64,000 nt of DNA from Pannonibacter sp051860505 (GCF_051860505.1 NZ_JBHYDX010000005.1:62001-126000); one strand, 5' to 3'; shown: positions 32,834-41,503, counted from the first letter of the stretch. Notes: generated from the letters alone by a model not told the origin. Numbers and translations are program-made.

Positions 32834-33748
32834 TCAGGCAGCAGCGTCAGAGACGACCTCGTCTGCATTTTCCGGCTCATCCATCTCCGGCAGCTCGATC
32901 TGGCGCTTCATCAGGATGCCAGCAAGACGGGCGATGGTGGACTTCATGTCGTGCCGCTTTACCACCATGTCGACCATACCATGGTCGAGCAGGTATTCGG
33001 CGCTCTGGAAGTCCTCGGGCAGTTTCTCGCGAATGGTCTGCTCGATGACGCGCCGGCCGGCGAAGCCGATGACGGCACCGGGCTCGGCAATGTGAACGTC
33101 GCCGAGCATTGCGTAGGACGCCGAAACGCCGCCGGTGGTCGGGTTGGTCAGCACGACGATATAAGGCAGGCGCGCTTCGCGCAGCATCTGGACCCCAACC
33201 GTGGTGCGCGGCATCTGCATCAGGGACAGAATGCCTTCCTGCATGCGCGCGCCGCCCGAGGCGACGAAGAGCACGAAGGGAGTCCTGGCCGCGACCGCTG
33301 CCTGCATGCCCGTCAGGATTGCCTCGCCGGCAGCCATGCCGAGCGATCCGCCCATGAAGTCGAAGTCCTGCACCGCAGCGGTGAAGTCCATGCCCTCGAC
33401 CTTGCCTTGGCCGACATAGACACAGTCGTCCTCGCCGGAGCGGGTGCGATATTCCTTCAGGCGGTCGACGTATTTCTTCGTGTCGCGGAATTTCAGCGGA
33501 TCGATGGTGACCCCCGGCGTCGGCAGCCGTTCATAAGTGCCGCCATCAAAAAAGGCATCGAGCCGCTTGCGCGCTGGCATGCGCATGTGGAAGCCGGAGT
33601 TCGGCACAACCCAGAGATTGGCTTCCAGATCGCGATGGAACACCATTTCGCCCGTTTCCGGGCATTTGATCCAGAGGTTTTCCGGCATCTCGCGGCGCGA
33701 CAGGAAGTTGCGCAGTTTCGGCCGAACGACAGTGTTGATCCAGTTCAC
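32834..33748 (-). CDS. accD: Acetyl-CoA carboxylase carboxyltransferase beta subunit
   Basis: AccD and AccA transfer CO2 from carboxybiotin to acetyl-CoA. The crotonase-like domain includes GGSLGMAAGEAILTGMQAAV and FVASGGARMQEGILSLMQM. The usual C4 zinc ribbon (C-x2-C-x15-C-x2-C) is lost: positions read C29, T32, V48, S51 in KCPETGEMV and WVVPNSGFH. To my knowledge other alphaproteobacterial AccD proteins also show this loss. It is 304 residues, in the run trpA-accD-folC. Confidence 0.95.
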   Translation of the reverse strand: MNWINTVVRPKLRNFLSRREMPENLWIKCPETGEMVFHRDLEANLWVVPNSGFHMRMPARKRLDAFFDGGTYERLPTPGVTIDPLKFRDTKKYVDRLKEYRTRSGEDDCVYVGQGKVEGMDFTAAVQDFDFMGGSLGMAAGEAILTGMQAAVAARTPFVLFVASGGARMQEGILSLMQMPRTTVGVQMLREARLPYIVVLTNPTTGGVSASYAMLGDVHIAEPGAVIGFAGRRVIEQTIREKLPEDFQSAEYLLDHGMVDMVVKRHDMKSTIARLAGILMKRQIELPEMDEPENADEVVSDAAA

Positions 33749-33804
33749 GGCAATATCCGTCCGTTGTTGATCGGTCTATCCCTTAACCTCAGCGGGTCCT
33801 TGCC

Positions 33805-34632
33805 TCAGCGGGCGCGCGCCACGCCGCCGGCAAGCGACGACACAAGGTCAGTGACGGCCGCGACGGTGCGGTCCGTCGCCTTGCCGTGTTCATCCAGGCT
33901 TTCGCGGATCGCCTCGACCAGCACCGAGCCAACCACCACGCCATCGGCATGGCGACCGATCTCGGCCGCCTGATCGGCGGTCTTGACGCCGAAGCCAACG
34001 GCAACCGGCAGGTCTGTATGGCTTTTGATGCGGCCAACGGCCGCCGCAACGCGCTCCGGATCCGCCGATGCGGCGCCGGTGATGCCGGTTATCGAGACAT
34101 AATACACGAAACCCGAGGTGTTTTTCAAAACCGCCGGCAAACGGCGGTCGTCAGTCGTCGGCGTCGCCAGGCGGATGAAATTCAGCCCGCCCTTCATCGC
34201 CGGAATGCAAAGCTCGTCATCGGCTTCCGGCGGGATGTCGACGATGATGAGACCGTCGACACCGGCTTCCCGAGCTTCTGCAACGAAAGCTTCCGGGCCA
34301 CGGACATAGATCGGGTTGTAGTAGCCCATCAGGATGATCGGCGTGTCCTGGTCCGACTGGCGGAACTTGCGCACCATGTCGAGGGTCTTGTCCATGGTCT
34401 GGCCAGCAGCCAGGGCGCGCTGGTTGCCGCGCTGGATCGGAACTCCCTCCGCCATCGGGTCCGAAAAGGGCATGCCCAGTTCGATCAGGTCGGCGCCGGC
34501 GGCAGGCAACGCGTCCAGCACAGCCTGCGACGTGGCGAGGTCAGGGTCACCGGCGGTGATGAAGGTCACCAGGGCCGGGCGGCCCTTCTCGGCGCAGGCC
34601 TTGAAGCGGCGGTCGATGCGCGTCTCGGTCAT
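33805..34632 (-). CDS. trpA: Tryptophan synthase alpha subunit
   Basis: TrpA splits indole-3-glycerol phosphate to indole, which is channelled to TrpB. The catalytic glutamate lies in LIELGMPFSDPMAEGPVIQ-like sequence (here LIELGMPFSDPMAEGVPIQ) with the catalytic aspartate in the same stretch region, and GFVYYVSITGITG and VAVGFGVKTADQA bind the phosphate. It is 275 residues from 34632 (MTETRIDRRF). trpB, which normally lies directly upstream, is absent here: the next gene upstream on this strand is a TetR regulator about 560 bp away. Confidence 0.95.
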   Translation of the reverse strand: MTETRIDRRFKACAEKGRPALVTFITAGDPDLATSQAVLDALPAAGADLIELGMPFSDPMAEGVPIQRGNQRALAAGQTMDKTLDMVRKFRQSDQDTPIILMGYYNPIYVRGPEAFVAEAREAGVDGLIIVDIPPEADDELCIPAMKGGLNFIRLATPTTDDRRLPAVLKNTSGFVYYVSITGITGAASADPERVAAAVGRIKSHTDLPVAVGFGVKTADQAAEIGRHADGVVVGSVLVEAIRESLDEHGKATDRTVAAVTDLVSSLAGGVARAR

Positions 34633-34828
34633 ACGGCTTTCCATCCTGTGGCGGGCCACCCGCTGCGGGTTGCGCCCGTTCTGAGCTTGGGCGCGGCCGC
34701 ACAGGGACCGGCAGCCACGTGTCATCCGGGGGTTGGATGTAGGGGCCCTTCGGGGCTTCTGTCAACGCGAGTCCGCTGCATCGCTGCAGATTTGGCCAAG
34801 CGAATAGGACGGGGTCAAGGCCGAGTTA

Positions 34829-34883
34829 TGCACACAGTGCGCTTCAGGGTCGCGATTCCTAGGGGTGCAAGTGCACACAGTGC
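34829..34883. repeat. Direct repeat of TGCACACAGTGC
   Basis: Two identical 12-mers start 43 bp apart, each partly palindromic (TGCAC...GTGC). They lie upstream of the small ORF at 34967 and of trpA on the other strand. They could be operator sites for an unknown regulator. Confidence 0.45.
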
Positions 34884-34966
34884 ATGCTTATCTGGCTAAC
34901 AACAGCACGGTTCTGATCCGTGCCAAAGGGATCCGATCCCGATCCCAAAACCAGAAGGAGCATGTC

Positions 34967-35122
34967 ATGCGTGAACCCGTTTCCGCCCGTCTTGCCCGCA
35001 TCGGGCGCATTTTCAGTGACAAAGGGTCAGCCCCCCGGCATCAGCGGCGGCCTGAACCCCGCGCTGGCCAGTTCGAGCTTTATCTGTCCGCCATGTTGGC
35101 TGGAGGTCTCGGCGGACGTTGA
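34967..35122 (+). CDS. Possible small basic protein
   Basis: A 51-codon frame starts MREPVSARLARIGRIFSDKG and is rich in arginine. AGAAGGAG lies 7 bases before the ATG, a good ribosome binding site. A competing ATG at 34962 opens another frame of 69 codons after the same site. No family is recognised. The case rests on the ribosome binding site and codon use only, so it may be spurious. Confidence 0.3.
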   Translation: MREPVSARLARIGRIFSDKGSAPRHQRRPEPRAGQFELYLSAMLAGGLGGR

Positions 35123-35193
35123 GGCTGATCGGTTCGGAATGTCCCGGTGCCCGAAACCCATGCCGGGATGATTGTACGTGGACGTGCCAGGGG

Positions 35194-35808
35194 TCATTCC
35201 GGCGTTGAACGCCAGTCCATCCCGAGATAGCCGAAGGCTGCCCGCCGCAGACGCAGGTAGAGCGCATCCATATCCGTTTCCCCGGCGGCGGTTGCTGCCT
35301 GGGCCAGGCCATGGATGATCGCGATCAGGTCAAAGGCGGTCTGGCCAACGCCATCAATACCGAACCTCTGCAGCAATCCCGTGACCAGGACACGAATGCG
35401 CTGCTTCAGCTCGAAGGTCTCTTGATCGAGGGGCAGGCCCGCTTCGAGACGCTCCAGTGTGAAGGCCAGTGCCGGACGTCGTGCGTGATGAAGCAGGCTG
35501 GCTTTCAGCAGCATCTCGATGGCCGTGGCAAAGGGGCGTCCGGTTGCCCCTTTGATCGCAGCACCCAGATCCTCCAGCAATTCTTCGTGCAGGCCACGGA
35601 TCAGGGCCGCGAGGATTGCCTCCTTGGATGGGTAGTACTGATAGAGCGAGCCGATCGACACGCCGGCCCGCTCGGCAATCCGGTTCGTGGTGAACCGGGC
35701 GATCCCGTCTTCCTCGAGAATGCGAGCAGATGCCTCGAGGATCGCGTCGCATGTCTGGCGGCTGCGGCCCTGGCGCGGCTGTTTTCTGGGCTTCAAGGCT
35801 GTGCTCAA
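35194..35808 (-). CDS. TetR/AcrR family transcriptional regulator
   Basis: The 204-residue protein has an N-terminal TetR DNA-binding domain after a basic leader (RKQPRQGRSRQTCDAILEAS). The helix-turn-helix is FTTNRIAERAGVSIGSLYQYYPSKEAILAAL, near residues 40-70. The C-terminal ligand domain is typical but its ligand is unknown. It is divergent from the SDR gene, with a perfect palindrome between them, so it probably represses that gene and itself. Confidence 0.9.
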   Translation of the reverse strand: MSTALKPRKQPRQGRSRQTCDAILEASARILEEDGIARFTTNRIAERAGVSIGSLYQYYPSKEAILAALIRGLHEELLEDLGAAIKGATGRPFATAIEMLLKASLLHHARRPALAFTLERLEAGLPLDQETFELKQRIRVLVTGLLQRFGIDGVGQTAFDLIAIIHGLAQAATAAGETDMDALYLRLRRAAFGYLGMDWRSTPE

Positions 35809-35838
35809 GGTCGCGCCTGATTGCGAGTTGAAGAAAGC

Positions 35839-35850
35839 GAGTAATTACTC
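35839..35850. promoter_or_regulatory. Putative TetR operator GAGTAATTACTC
   Basis: A perfect 12-bp palindrome lies 31 bp upstream of the TetR start and about 65 bp upstream of the SDR start. Its size, AT-rich centre and place between divergent genes match TetR-family operators. Confidence 0.65.
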
Positions 35851-35915
35851 ACATTTCAAACAGCAGATGTCCAGCACGAATGGCCGGGCCGGACCGAGGG
35901 CTACAGGAGGCTTGC

Positions 35916-36677
35916 ATGTTTGAGATGTTCGATCTGTCCGATCGTACGGTTCTGGTCACTGGCGGTGCGCGCGGCATCGGCCGGGAGCTGACGCGGCAAT
36001 TGACCGGCCACGGCGCAAGGGTGCTGATTGTCGGCCGCAATGCCGATGCGCTTCAGAAATTGGTGGAGCTCTACCCGGATCAGGTTTTTGCTCTGGACAT
36101 CGACCTCGCCAATCCAAACGCGGCAGCGGCCGTTTCCGGCTGGGTTGCTCAGGAGCACCCGGACTTGAGTGTCGTGATCAACAATGCCGCGATCATGCGG
36201 TATGACGACCTGACCGAGCCGGCAGACACACGGGCAGCCGACATTGCCCAAGAGATCGCGATCAACCTGACAGCGCCTTTGCAACTGAGCAGCCTGCTTC
36301 TACCCACGCTGGCGCGCTGTCCGCGAGGTGGAGCGATCGTCAACATCTCGTCCGGACTTGCAATCGCGCCGAAGAAGGACGCGGCGGTCTATTGCGCCAC
36401 CAAGGCGGCCCTGTCGCATTTCTCGCGCGCCTTGCGCGATCAATGTCGAGCCAAGCAGTTGAAGGTACGTGTGTTCGATGTCCTGATGACTCTCGTTGAC
36501 ACCACGCTGTCCCGTCCGAACAGGATGCGGAAATATGCGCCGGAGGCGGCGGCGCGTGATGTGCTGAAGGCCATCGCCCAGGGCCGGGAAGAGGTTCTCG
36601 TAGAAAAAGTAAAACTGCTTGCTGCCATCAACCGGCTCTCGCCCAGCCTGGCGCGGCATATGATGCGTGGGGCCTGA
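35916..36677 (+). CDS. Short-chain dehydrogenase/reductase (DltE-like)
   Basis: This 253-residue NAD(P)-dependent SDR has the cofactor motif VLVTGGARGIGREL, NNAAIMRYDD (NNAG-type) and the catalytic Y-x3-K in AAVYCATKAALSHFSRALRD, with the serine in IVNISSGLA. It resembles the DltE/YdfG-like SDRs that carry a C-terminal hydrophobic end; the substrate is unknown. AGGAGG precedes the ATG at 35916. It is probably regulated by the divergent TetR protein. Confidence 0.88.
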   Translation: MFEMFDLSDRTVLVTGGARGIGRELTRQLTGHGARVLIVGRNADALQKLVELYPDQVFALDIDLANPNAAAAVSGWVAQEHPDLSVVINNAAIMRYDDLTEPADTRAADIAQEIAINLTAPLQLSSLLLPTLARCPRGGAIVNISSGLAIAPKKDAAVYCATKAALSHFSRALRDQCRAKQLKVRVFDVLMTLVDTTLSRPNRMRKYAPEAAARDVLKAIAQGREEVLVEKVKLLAAINRLSPSLARHMMRGA

Positions 36678-36701
36678 GACAGCGATATCCGACAACAAAA
36701 A

Positions 36702-36734
36702 CCCCTCCCAAAGTCTGTGCCCGGGGAGGGGTTT
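36702..36734. terminator. Bidirectional intrinsic terminator between the SDR gene and secB
   Basis: CCCCTCCC (36702-36709) pairs with GGGAGGGG (36724-36731), followed by TTTT on the plus strand and flanked by As on the other. It can terminate both convergent genes. Confidence 0.8.
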
Positions 36735-36757
36735 TCAGTTTCGGCGAACCATCAGCC

Positions 36758-37237
36758 TCAGTTGGCGCGCGGCGCTTCCTGGGACATGTTCTGGCGGTAG
36801 AGCTGGGCGAAATCGATCGGATCCAGCATCAAGGGCGGGAAGCCACCGTTGCGGGTTGCATCAGCCAGGATTTGACGGGCAAACGGGAACAGCATGCGCG
36901 GGCACTCGATCATGACGAACGGGTGCAGGTGCTCCTGCGGCACACCGGTGATGCGGAAGAAACCGCCATAGACCAGCTCGACGTTGAACATCAGGAAATC
37001 GTCGCGCTCGGCACGAGCGGTCAACGACAGGACCACATCGAACTGGCCTTCACCCATCGGCTGGGCGCTGACATTGACGGCGATGTCCAGCTTGGGCTGC
37101 TCGCCCTGCGCCAGCGAACGCGGGGCATTCGGGTTCTCGAAGGAGAGATCCTTGATGTACTGGGCCAGGATGTTCATGCCCGGCACGGCGTTCTCGTCTT
37201 CCGGAGCGGCAGCGCCGCCGTCATTGATGTCGGTCAT
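36758..37237 (-). CDS. secB: Protein-export chaperone SecB
   Basis: SecB is the tetrameric chaperone that delivers unfolded preproteins to SecA. The 159-residue protein (start 37237, MTDINDGGAAAPEDE) has an acidic N-terminal tail, then MNILAQYIKDLSFENPNAPRSL and the family element ECPRMLFPFARQILADATRNGGFPPLMLDPIDFAQLY. It stands alone here, whereas in many relatives secB sits next to dnaQ and fxsA. Confidence 0.95.
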   Translation of the reverse strand: MTDINDGGAAAPEDENAVPGMNILAQYIKDLSFENPNAPRSLAQGEQPKLDIAVNVSAQPMGEGQFDVVLSLTARAERDDFLMFNVELVYGGFFRITGVPQEHLHPFVMIECPRMLFPFARQILADATRNGGFPPLMLDPIDFAQLYRQNMSQEAPRAN

Positions 37238-37407
37238 CGTCAATGGTTCCGTTGTCACCTGCCTCCCCGGGCGGGGTGGCAATTGCATGGGACCGCTGCA
37301 GCTTGGTGCTGTCAGAGGATCGTGACCGGCTGGCTAGCACGTTCACGGCAGACGAGACAAGAGGACAGGCCTTGCCTTGCCGCCAATTCCGGCACAGATA
37401 CTGACAC

Positions 37408-38775
37408 ATGACAGAAGATGTAGAACCCGGTTTCCTTCTCGCGCACCGTCGTCTCAAGCTGGATACGCTGGTGCGGCTGCGCTGGCTTGCGGTTGGCGGC
37501 CAGACCGTCGCGCTCCTCGTAGTGCATCTCGGGCTTGGCTATCCGGTGCCCGTCGCGCCGGCTTTTGCACTTGTCGCGCTCTCGGCCTGGGTCAATGTCT
37601 TTCTCAAGATCCGCTCACCCGCCACCTTGCGCCTGTCTGACCGCTCGGCTGCAGTCCAGCTCGGCTATGACATCCTGCAGATGTGCGGGCTGCTCTATCT
37701 GACCGGTGGGCTCGGCAACCCCTTTGCCTTTCTGCTGCTGGCGCCGGTGATGGTATCGGCGACCGGTCTGTCCGGCCGGCTCACCCTGGCGCTGGGCCTG
37801 CTCGCGACGGGCTGTGCGACGCTGCTGGCCTTCTTCCACATGCCCCTGCCCTGGCCGGATGCAGCCGTTTTCGCCCTGCCGATCGTCTATTCTGTTGGCG
37901 TCTGGATCGCGCTGGTCTGTTCGCTTGCGTTCATGGCGGCCTATGCGTTCCGGGTTGCCCTGGAAGCCCGTCAGCTGGCAGATGCCTTGGCGGCGAGCGA
38001 GCTGGTTCTGGCCCGCGAACAGCATCTCAACGCGCTCGATGGCCTGGCCGCCGCAGCTGCGCATGAACTGGGCACGCCGCTTGCCACGATCTTTCTCACC
38101 GCCAAGGAACTGAGCCGCGAGTTCGAGCCGAGTGACCCACGCGCGGAGGATGTTGCCTTGATCCGTTCCCAAGCCGAACGGTGCCGTGACATCCTGCGCC
38201 AGCTGACGACCCTGTCCAGCGACAAGGACATGCATTTCCAGCGCATGCCAATGTCGCAGCTGATCGAGGAGGTTGTCGAACCCCATCGCGGCTTTGGCAT
38301 CGCGATCAGGGTTTCCATGGCAGGAGAAGGCGCGGAGCCTGTCGGCTCGCGCAATCCGGCAATTCGCTATGGTCTTGGCAACCTTCTGGAAAACGCAGTC
38401 GACTTCGCCCGTACCACAGTCCAGGTAAGCTCAACCTGGGATGCACGCACCGCCCGCATCTCGATTTCGGACGATGGTCCGGGCTTTTCCGCAGACGTAT
38501 TGTCGCGGATCGGTGATCCTTACATTTCGTCGCGAACCGTCCGCAACCCTGCCAATCACTCAGGGGGCGGTCTTGGGCTGGGCTTCTTCATCGCCAAAAC
38601 CCTGCTGGAGCGGACAGGTGCACGCTTGTCGATTGAAAACCGGCCGCCACCGGAGACGGGTGCGATTGTCCGGATCACCTGGCCCCGGACGAGCATCGAG
38701 GCGCAGGGCAATATGGACCCGGCGCAGGATTCCGGCCATAACTCCTTCAATGTTCCCGGCGCCTTGCTGCCGTGA
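37408..38775 (+). CDS. regB: Redox-sensing histidine kinase RegB/PrrB/ActS
   Basis: RegB senses the redox state of the quinone pool and phosphorylates RegA. The N-terminal half has about six membrane segments. GGLGNPFAFLLLAPV is the conserved quinone-site region, AAAAHELGTPLATIF the H-box with the phosphorylated histidine, and the cysteine in SQAERCRDILRQLTT is the redox-active residue known in RegB. The kinase domain has NLLENAVDF (N), DDGPGFS (G1) and GGGLGLGFFIAKTLL (G2). It is 455 residues, with regA 51 bp downstream. Targets probably include respiratory and carbon fixation genes. Confidence 0.93.
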   Translation: MTEDVEPGFLLAHRRLKLDTLVRLRWLAVGGQTVALLVVHLGLGYPVPVAPAFALVALSAWVNVFLKIRSPATLRLSDRSAAVQLGYDILQMCGLLYLTGGLGNPFAFLLLAPVMVSATGLSGRLTLALGLLATGCATLLAFFHMPLPWPDAAVFALPIVYSVGVWIALVCSLAFMAAYAFRVALEARQLADALAASELVLAREQHLNALDGLAAAAAHELGTPLATIFLTAKELSREFEPSDPRAEDVALIRSQAERCRDILRQLTTLSSDKDMHFQRMPMSQLIEEVVEPHRGFGIAIRVSMAGEGAEPVGSRNPAIRYGLGNLLENAVDFARTTVQVSSTWDARTARISISDDGPGFSADVLSRIGDPYISSRTVRNPANHSGGGLGLGFFIAKTLLERTGARLSIENRPPPETGAIVRITWPRTSIEAQGNMDPAQDSGHNSFNVPGALLP

Positions 38776-38826
38776 ACCGGGAGGATGTGACTAACGTACA
38801 CCCGTGAAAACAGGATTGCAGGACCC

Positions 38827-39384
38827 ATGACCGATCCCGAGCTTCGCCAGATCGAGGCCGACGACAAGAGCCTCCTGATCGTCGACGATGACAAGGCCTT
38901 CCAGACGCGGCTGGCCCGTGCCATGGAAAAGCGTGGCTTTGTCACCGACTGTGCTGACGGCGTTCGGGAAGCGGTTGCCCGGATTTCGGCCTCTGCCCCG
39001 GCCTTCGCGGTGGTGGACATGCGTCTTGGCGACGGCAGCGGGCTCGATGTGATCGAGGCCCTGCGGCAGCACCGCCCGGACGCCCGGGCCGTGATCCTGA
39101 CGGGATACGGCAACATCGCCACCGCCGTCACCGCTGTTAAACTTGGCGCAATCGACTATCTCTCCAAGCCGGCTGACGCCGATGATGTCTTCGTGGCGCT
39201 GACGCGCGAGGGCGATGCAAAGGCAACCCCGCCGGAAAACCCGATGTCGGCAGACCGGGTGCGCTGGGAGCATATTCAGCGGGTCTATGAGATGTGCGAG
39301 CGCAATGTGTCCGAGACAGCGCGCCGGCTGAACATGCATCGCCGGACCCTGCAGCGCATTCTTGCCAAGCGTGCGCCTCGGTGA
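38827..39384 (+). CDS. regA: Response regulator RegA/PrrA/ActR
   Basis: RegA is the partner of RegB. The 185-residue protein has a receiver domain (LLIVDDDKAFQTRLARAM, phosphorylated aspartate in FAVVDMRLGDGSGLDV, and the conserved lysine in LSKPADADD) joined to a Fis-type helix-turn-helix (NVSETARRLNMHRRTLQRIL) at the very C terminus. This length and layout are specific to the RegA/PrrA/ActR group. It is likely co-transcribed with regB. Confidence 0.95.
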   Translation: MTDPELRQIEADDKSLLIVDDDKAFQTRLARAMEKRGFVTDCADGVREAVARISASAPAFAVVDMRLGDGSGLDVIEALRQHRPDARAVILTGYGNIATAVTAVKLGAIDYLSKPADADDVFVALTREGDAKATPPENPMSADRVRWEHIQRVYEMCERNVSETARRLNMHRRTLQRILAKRAPR

Positions 39385-39597
39385 CAGGTCGCGCAAGCTC
39401 CACGCCAGTCTGACCCTCCATTTTCGCCAAATGCTTGCCACGTTCTGTTTCTACAGCGCGTCAGGACATGTGCTTTTGGCGCTCCCTTGAGCCTGTGCCA
39501 TTGCGCGCGCGCGCCTGGGGCGGCTAAATGCCGCGACAGGAACGTGCGATTTCCCCGGTGTCGCGAGAGTTGCAGCGGGCAAGGAAGTGAGGGTCGG

Positions 39598-41394
39598 ATG
39601 CTGTCGAACTGGAACGCCGCAAAGCTGGAGCGTGACGTGGCATCCCGCAGCGCCAGGTCGCGGGTCGAGGTCGCCTGTGTGCTCGCTGGCAGCCTGTTGG
39701 CATCACTCGCCCTCCCCGTCGCCGGGATGGCCCAGACGCCGCCATCGCAGATGCGGATCCAGGTGGTTCCGGCCGAGCCCGGTATCCGCTCGATCTTGCT
39801 CAACAAGCGCTATCGCCCCATCATTTCCCGCGGTATCGAGGGGGCTGTTATCGAGACAGCGCCCGGCGGCGGCGATACGGCGTCGGTCGGTTGCCAGGTC
39901 GAACTGGAGGTAACGCTCGAAAACAGCCGGGTCCTGCGCCGCAGCGCGGACATTTGTGGCTCGGGTGGCACAGTCGTCGTTGACGTCAACAAGGATCCCG
40001 GTCCGGGTCGCGCCCGGGTTGTCGGAACGGATGCTGTGCCTGTTGCCCCGTCTCCCGGGGCTGCTACCGCGCCAAAGGCCCAGGCTCCGTCGTCGCCTCC
40101 TGCACCGCAAGCTGAGACGAAGCCATCGGTTCAGCCTGCCCCGCAACCGCAGGCCCAAGCGCAGACCCAGCCGGCAGCACCCCAGCCTGCCCCGCAGACG
40201 GCTCCGGTCGAGGTTCCCTCCGCTGTAACCGAGGCGCTGGGCCGGCAGCAACAGACTGGCCAGCCGCTCGGCCAACCGGCCCCAGGTCAACAAGTCACGT
40301 CAGGCCCAATATCGGGTACCATCCCCGGCGCGGCGCCCATCTTGCCGGCCCTCCCTGTCGAGCGCAGCTGGAGCGTCACCGGCACGCAGCTTGGGTCGCA
40401 GTCTGCGGTGCTCGTGCATGCCGGGCCACATGGAACGGACCTGGATTTTCAGGCCACCTGTACGCCGCAGTCGGGCGTTGCCACACTGCGCCTGATGCGT
40501 CCGTCGCCGGGAACCACACCGGGCGCAATGGTTCCCGTGACCATCCGTGCGGATGAGTTCTATGCGACCTATGACGCGGTCGGCACCGTTGTGGCCGGCC
40601 AGACCGTGCCGGAGTTCAATGTCAGTCTGACGGATCTCCTGTGGGACGCGATGGCACGCAAGGTGCAGCTTGATGTCATCGTCGATGACGTATCGCAGGC
40701 CGTTTCGCTGAAAGGCAGCGCGCAGCCGGTCCGGCTGTTCACCGCGACCTGTGCCGAGCCGCAGAAGATCGTCGAGGACAGCCAGGATCCCGCGCTTGCC
40801 AGTGCAGGGGAACTCTCCTGCGCCGAATTCGGATCCGTTCGTTCGCTGGATGGCGGCTTTCGCGGAAGGATGCTGTTTCGCAATGCGCGCATTGAACCGG
40901 TTGATGTCTTCTGGATTGACTACGCCGGTGCGCAACGTTTCTACGCACGGCTGCTGCCCGGACAAGTCCTTGATCAGGAATCCATCCTGTCCAATGCCTG
41001 GATGGTGACGGCGGCCAGCGGTCAGTGTCTGGGACTTTATGTCAGCCGAGCCCCGCGTCAGGATGTGGTTGTGGGCAATCGGGTGTCTGGCGGGCCTTCT
41101 CCCCTCGGGTCTCCGGCGCCTATGTCCGCAGGTCCCCTGCCGCCCGCCCCGGTCGGCGGCGTTGATTCGGTCAATTATCTCTGCACGGCCGGCATTGACC
41201 TTCAGGTGCAGTTTGACGGGGCTAGGGACATTGCTGTTGTGACCGAGTTTGGCCAGATCTCCGTCACCTTGCCCCGTGTCCCGAGTGGCTCAGGTTTCCG
41301 TTATGAGAGCAGCGGTTATAGTCTTGCCGGGCAACGCGATAATGCAACCTGGTCGCGTCCTGGTCTTTACGATGCATTCTGCGCGCGCAATTGA
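39598..41394 (+). CDS. Secreted proline/alanine/glutamine-rich protein of unknown function
   Basis: The 598-residue protein has a signal peptide (VEVACVLAGSLLASLALPV, cut near AGMAQ). A first domain of about 110 residues follows with two cysteines (VGCQVELEV, ADICGSGG). Residues of about 155-240 form a P/A/Q-rich linker (PQPQAQAQTQPAAPQP). The second half has several paired cysteines (FTATCAEPQ, GELSCAEFG, SGQCLGLYVS) and ends SRPGLYDAFCARN. I recognise no family. It is probably periplasmic or surface-exposed, with no visible operon partner. The start at 39598 follows a GGAAGTGAGG stretch. Confidence 0.75.
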   Translation: MLSNWNAAKLERDVASRSARSRVEVACVLAGSLLASLALPVAGMAQTPPSQMRIQVVPAEPGIRSILLNKRYRPIISRGIEGAVIETAPGGGDTASVGCQVELEVTLENSRVLRRSADICGSGGTVVVDVNKDPGPGRARVVGTDAVPVAPSPGAATAPKAQAPSSPPAPQAETKPSVQPAPQPQAQAQTQPAAPQPAPQTAPVEVPSAVTEALGRQQQTGQPLGQPAPGQQVTSGPISGTIPGAAPILPALPVERSWSVTGTQLGSQSAVLVHAGPHGTDLDFQATCTPQSGVATLRLMRPSPGTTPGAMVPVTIRADEFYATYDAVGTVVAGQTVPEFNVSLTDLLWDAMARKVQLDVIVDDVSQAVSLKGSAQPVRLFTATCAEPQKIVEDSQDPALASAGELSCAEFGSVRSLDGGFRGRMLFRNARIEPVDVFWIDYAGAQRFYARLLPGQVLDQESILSNAWMVTAASGQCLGLYVSRAPRQDVVVGNRVSGGPSPLGSPAPMSAGPLPPAPVGGVDSVNYLCTAGIDLQVQFDGARDIAVVTEFGQISVTLPRVPSGSGFRYESSGYSLAGQRDNATWSRPGLYDAFCARN

Positions 41395-41429
41395 TGGCTG
41401 AAAAGGTTAAAGCGAAACACGTATATCCC

Positions 41430-41481
41430 TAGGTAATGAAAGGAAGAATTTACCTATCAAGAACAAACTGCTTCTAGGTAA
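41430..41481. promoter_or_regulatory. Three TAGGTAA motifs upstream of the chemoreceptor gene
   Basis: TAGGTAA at 41430-41436, its inverse TTACCTA at 41450-41456 and TAGGTAA again at 41475-41481 lie in the 109-bp gap before the MCP gene. The first two form an inverted repeat with a 13-bp spacer. This looks like a regulator site; the factor is unknown. Confidence 0.5.
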
Positions 41482-41503
41482 GAAATAACCGGGAAGTCAG
41501 AAC

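Larger units (their letters stand above)
34633..35193. other. Gene-poor region upstream of trpA
   Basis: This 561-bp stretch lies where trpB would be expected. It holds two direct copies of TGCACACAGTGC (34829-34840, 34872-34883) and a possible small ORF at 34967-35122. I see no remnant of trpB. Confidence 0.5.

Noticed and set aside
34962..35171. 69-codon alternative frame in the trpA upstream gap
   Set aside because: It shares its ribosome binding site with the frame at 34967, spacing is tight, and its composition looks like an out-of-frame reading of the same DNA.
40080..40300. Repetitive CAGGC/CCGCA-rich DNA as a tandem repeat or CRISPR
   Set aside because: It encodes the irregular P/A/Q-rich linker of the secreted protein at 39598-41394; there are no equal-length units or spacers.
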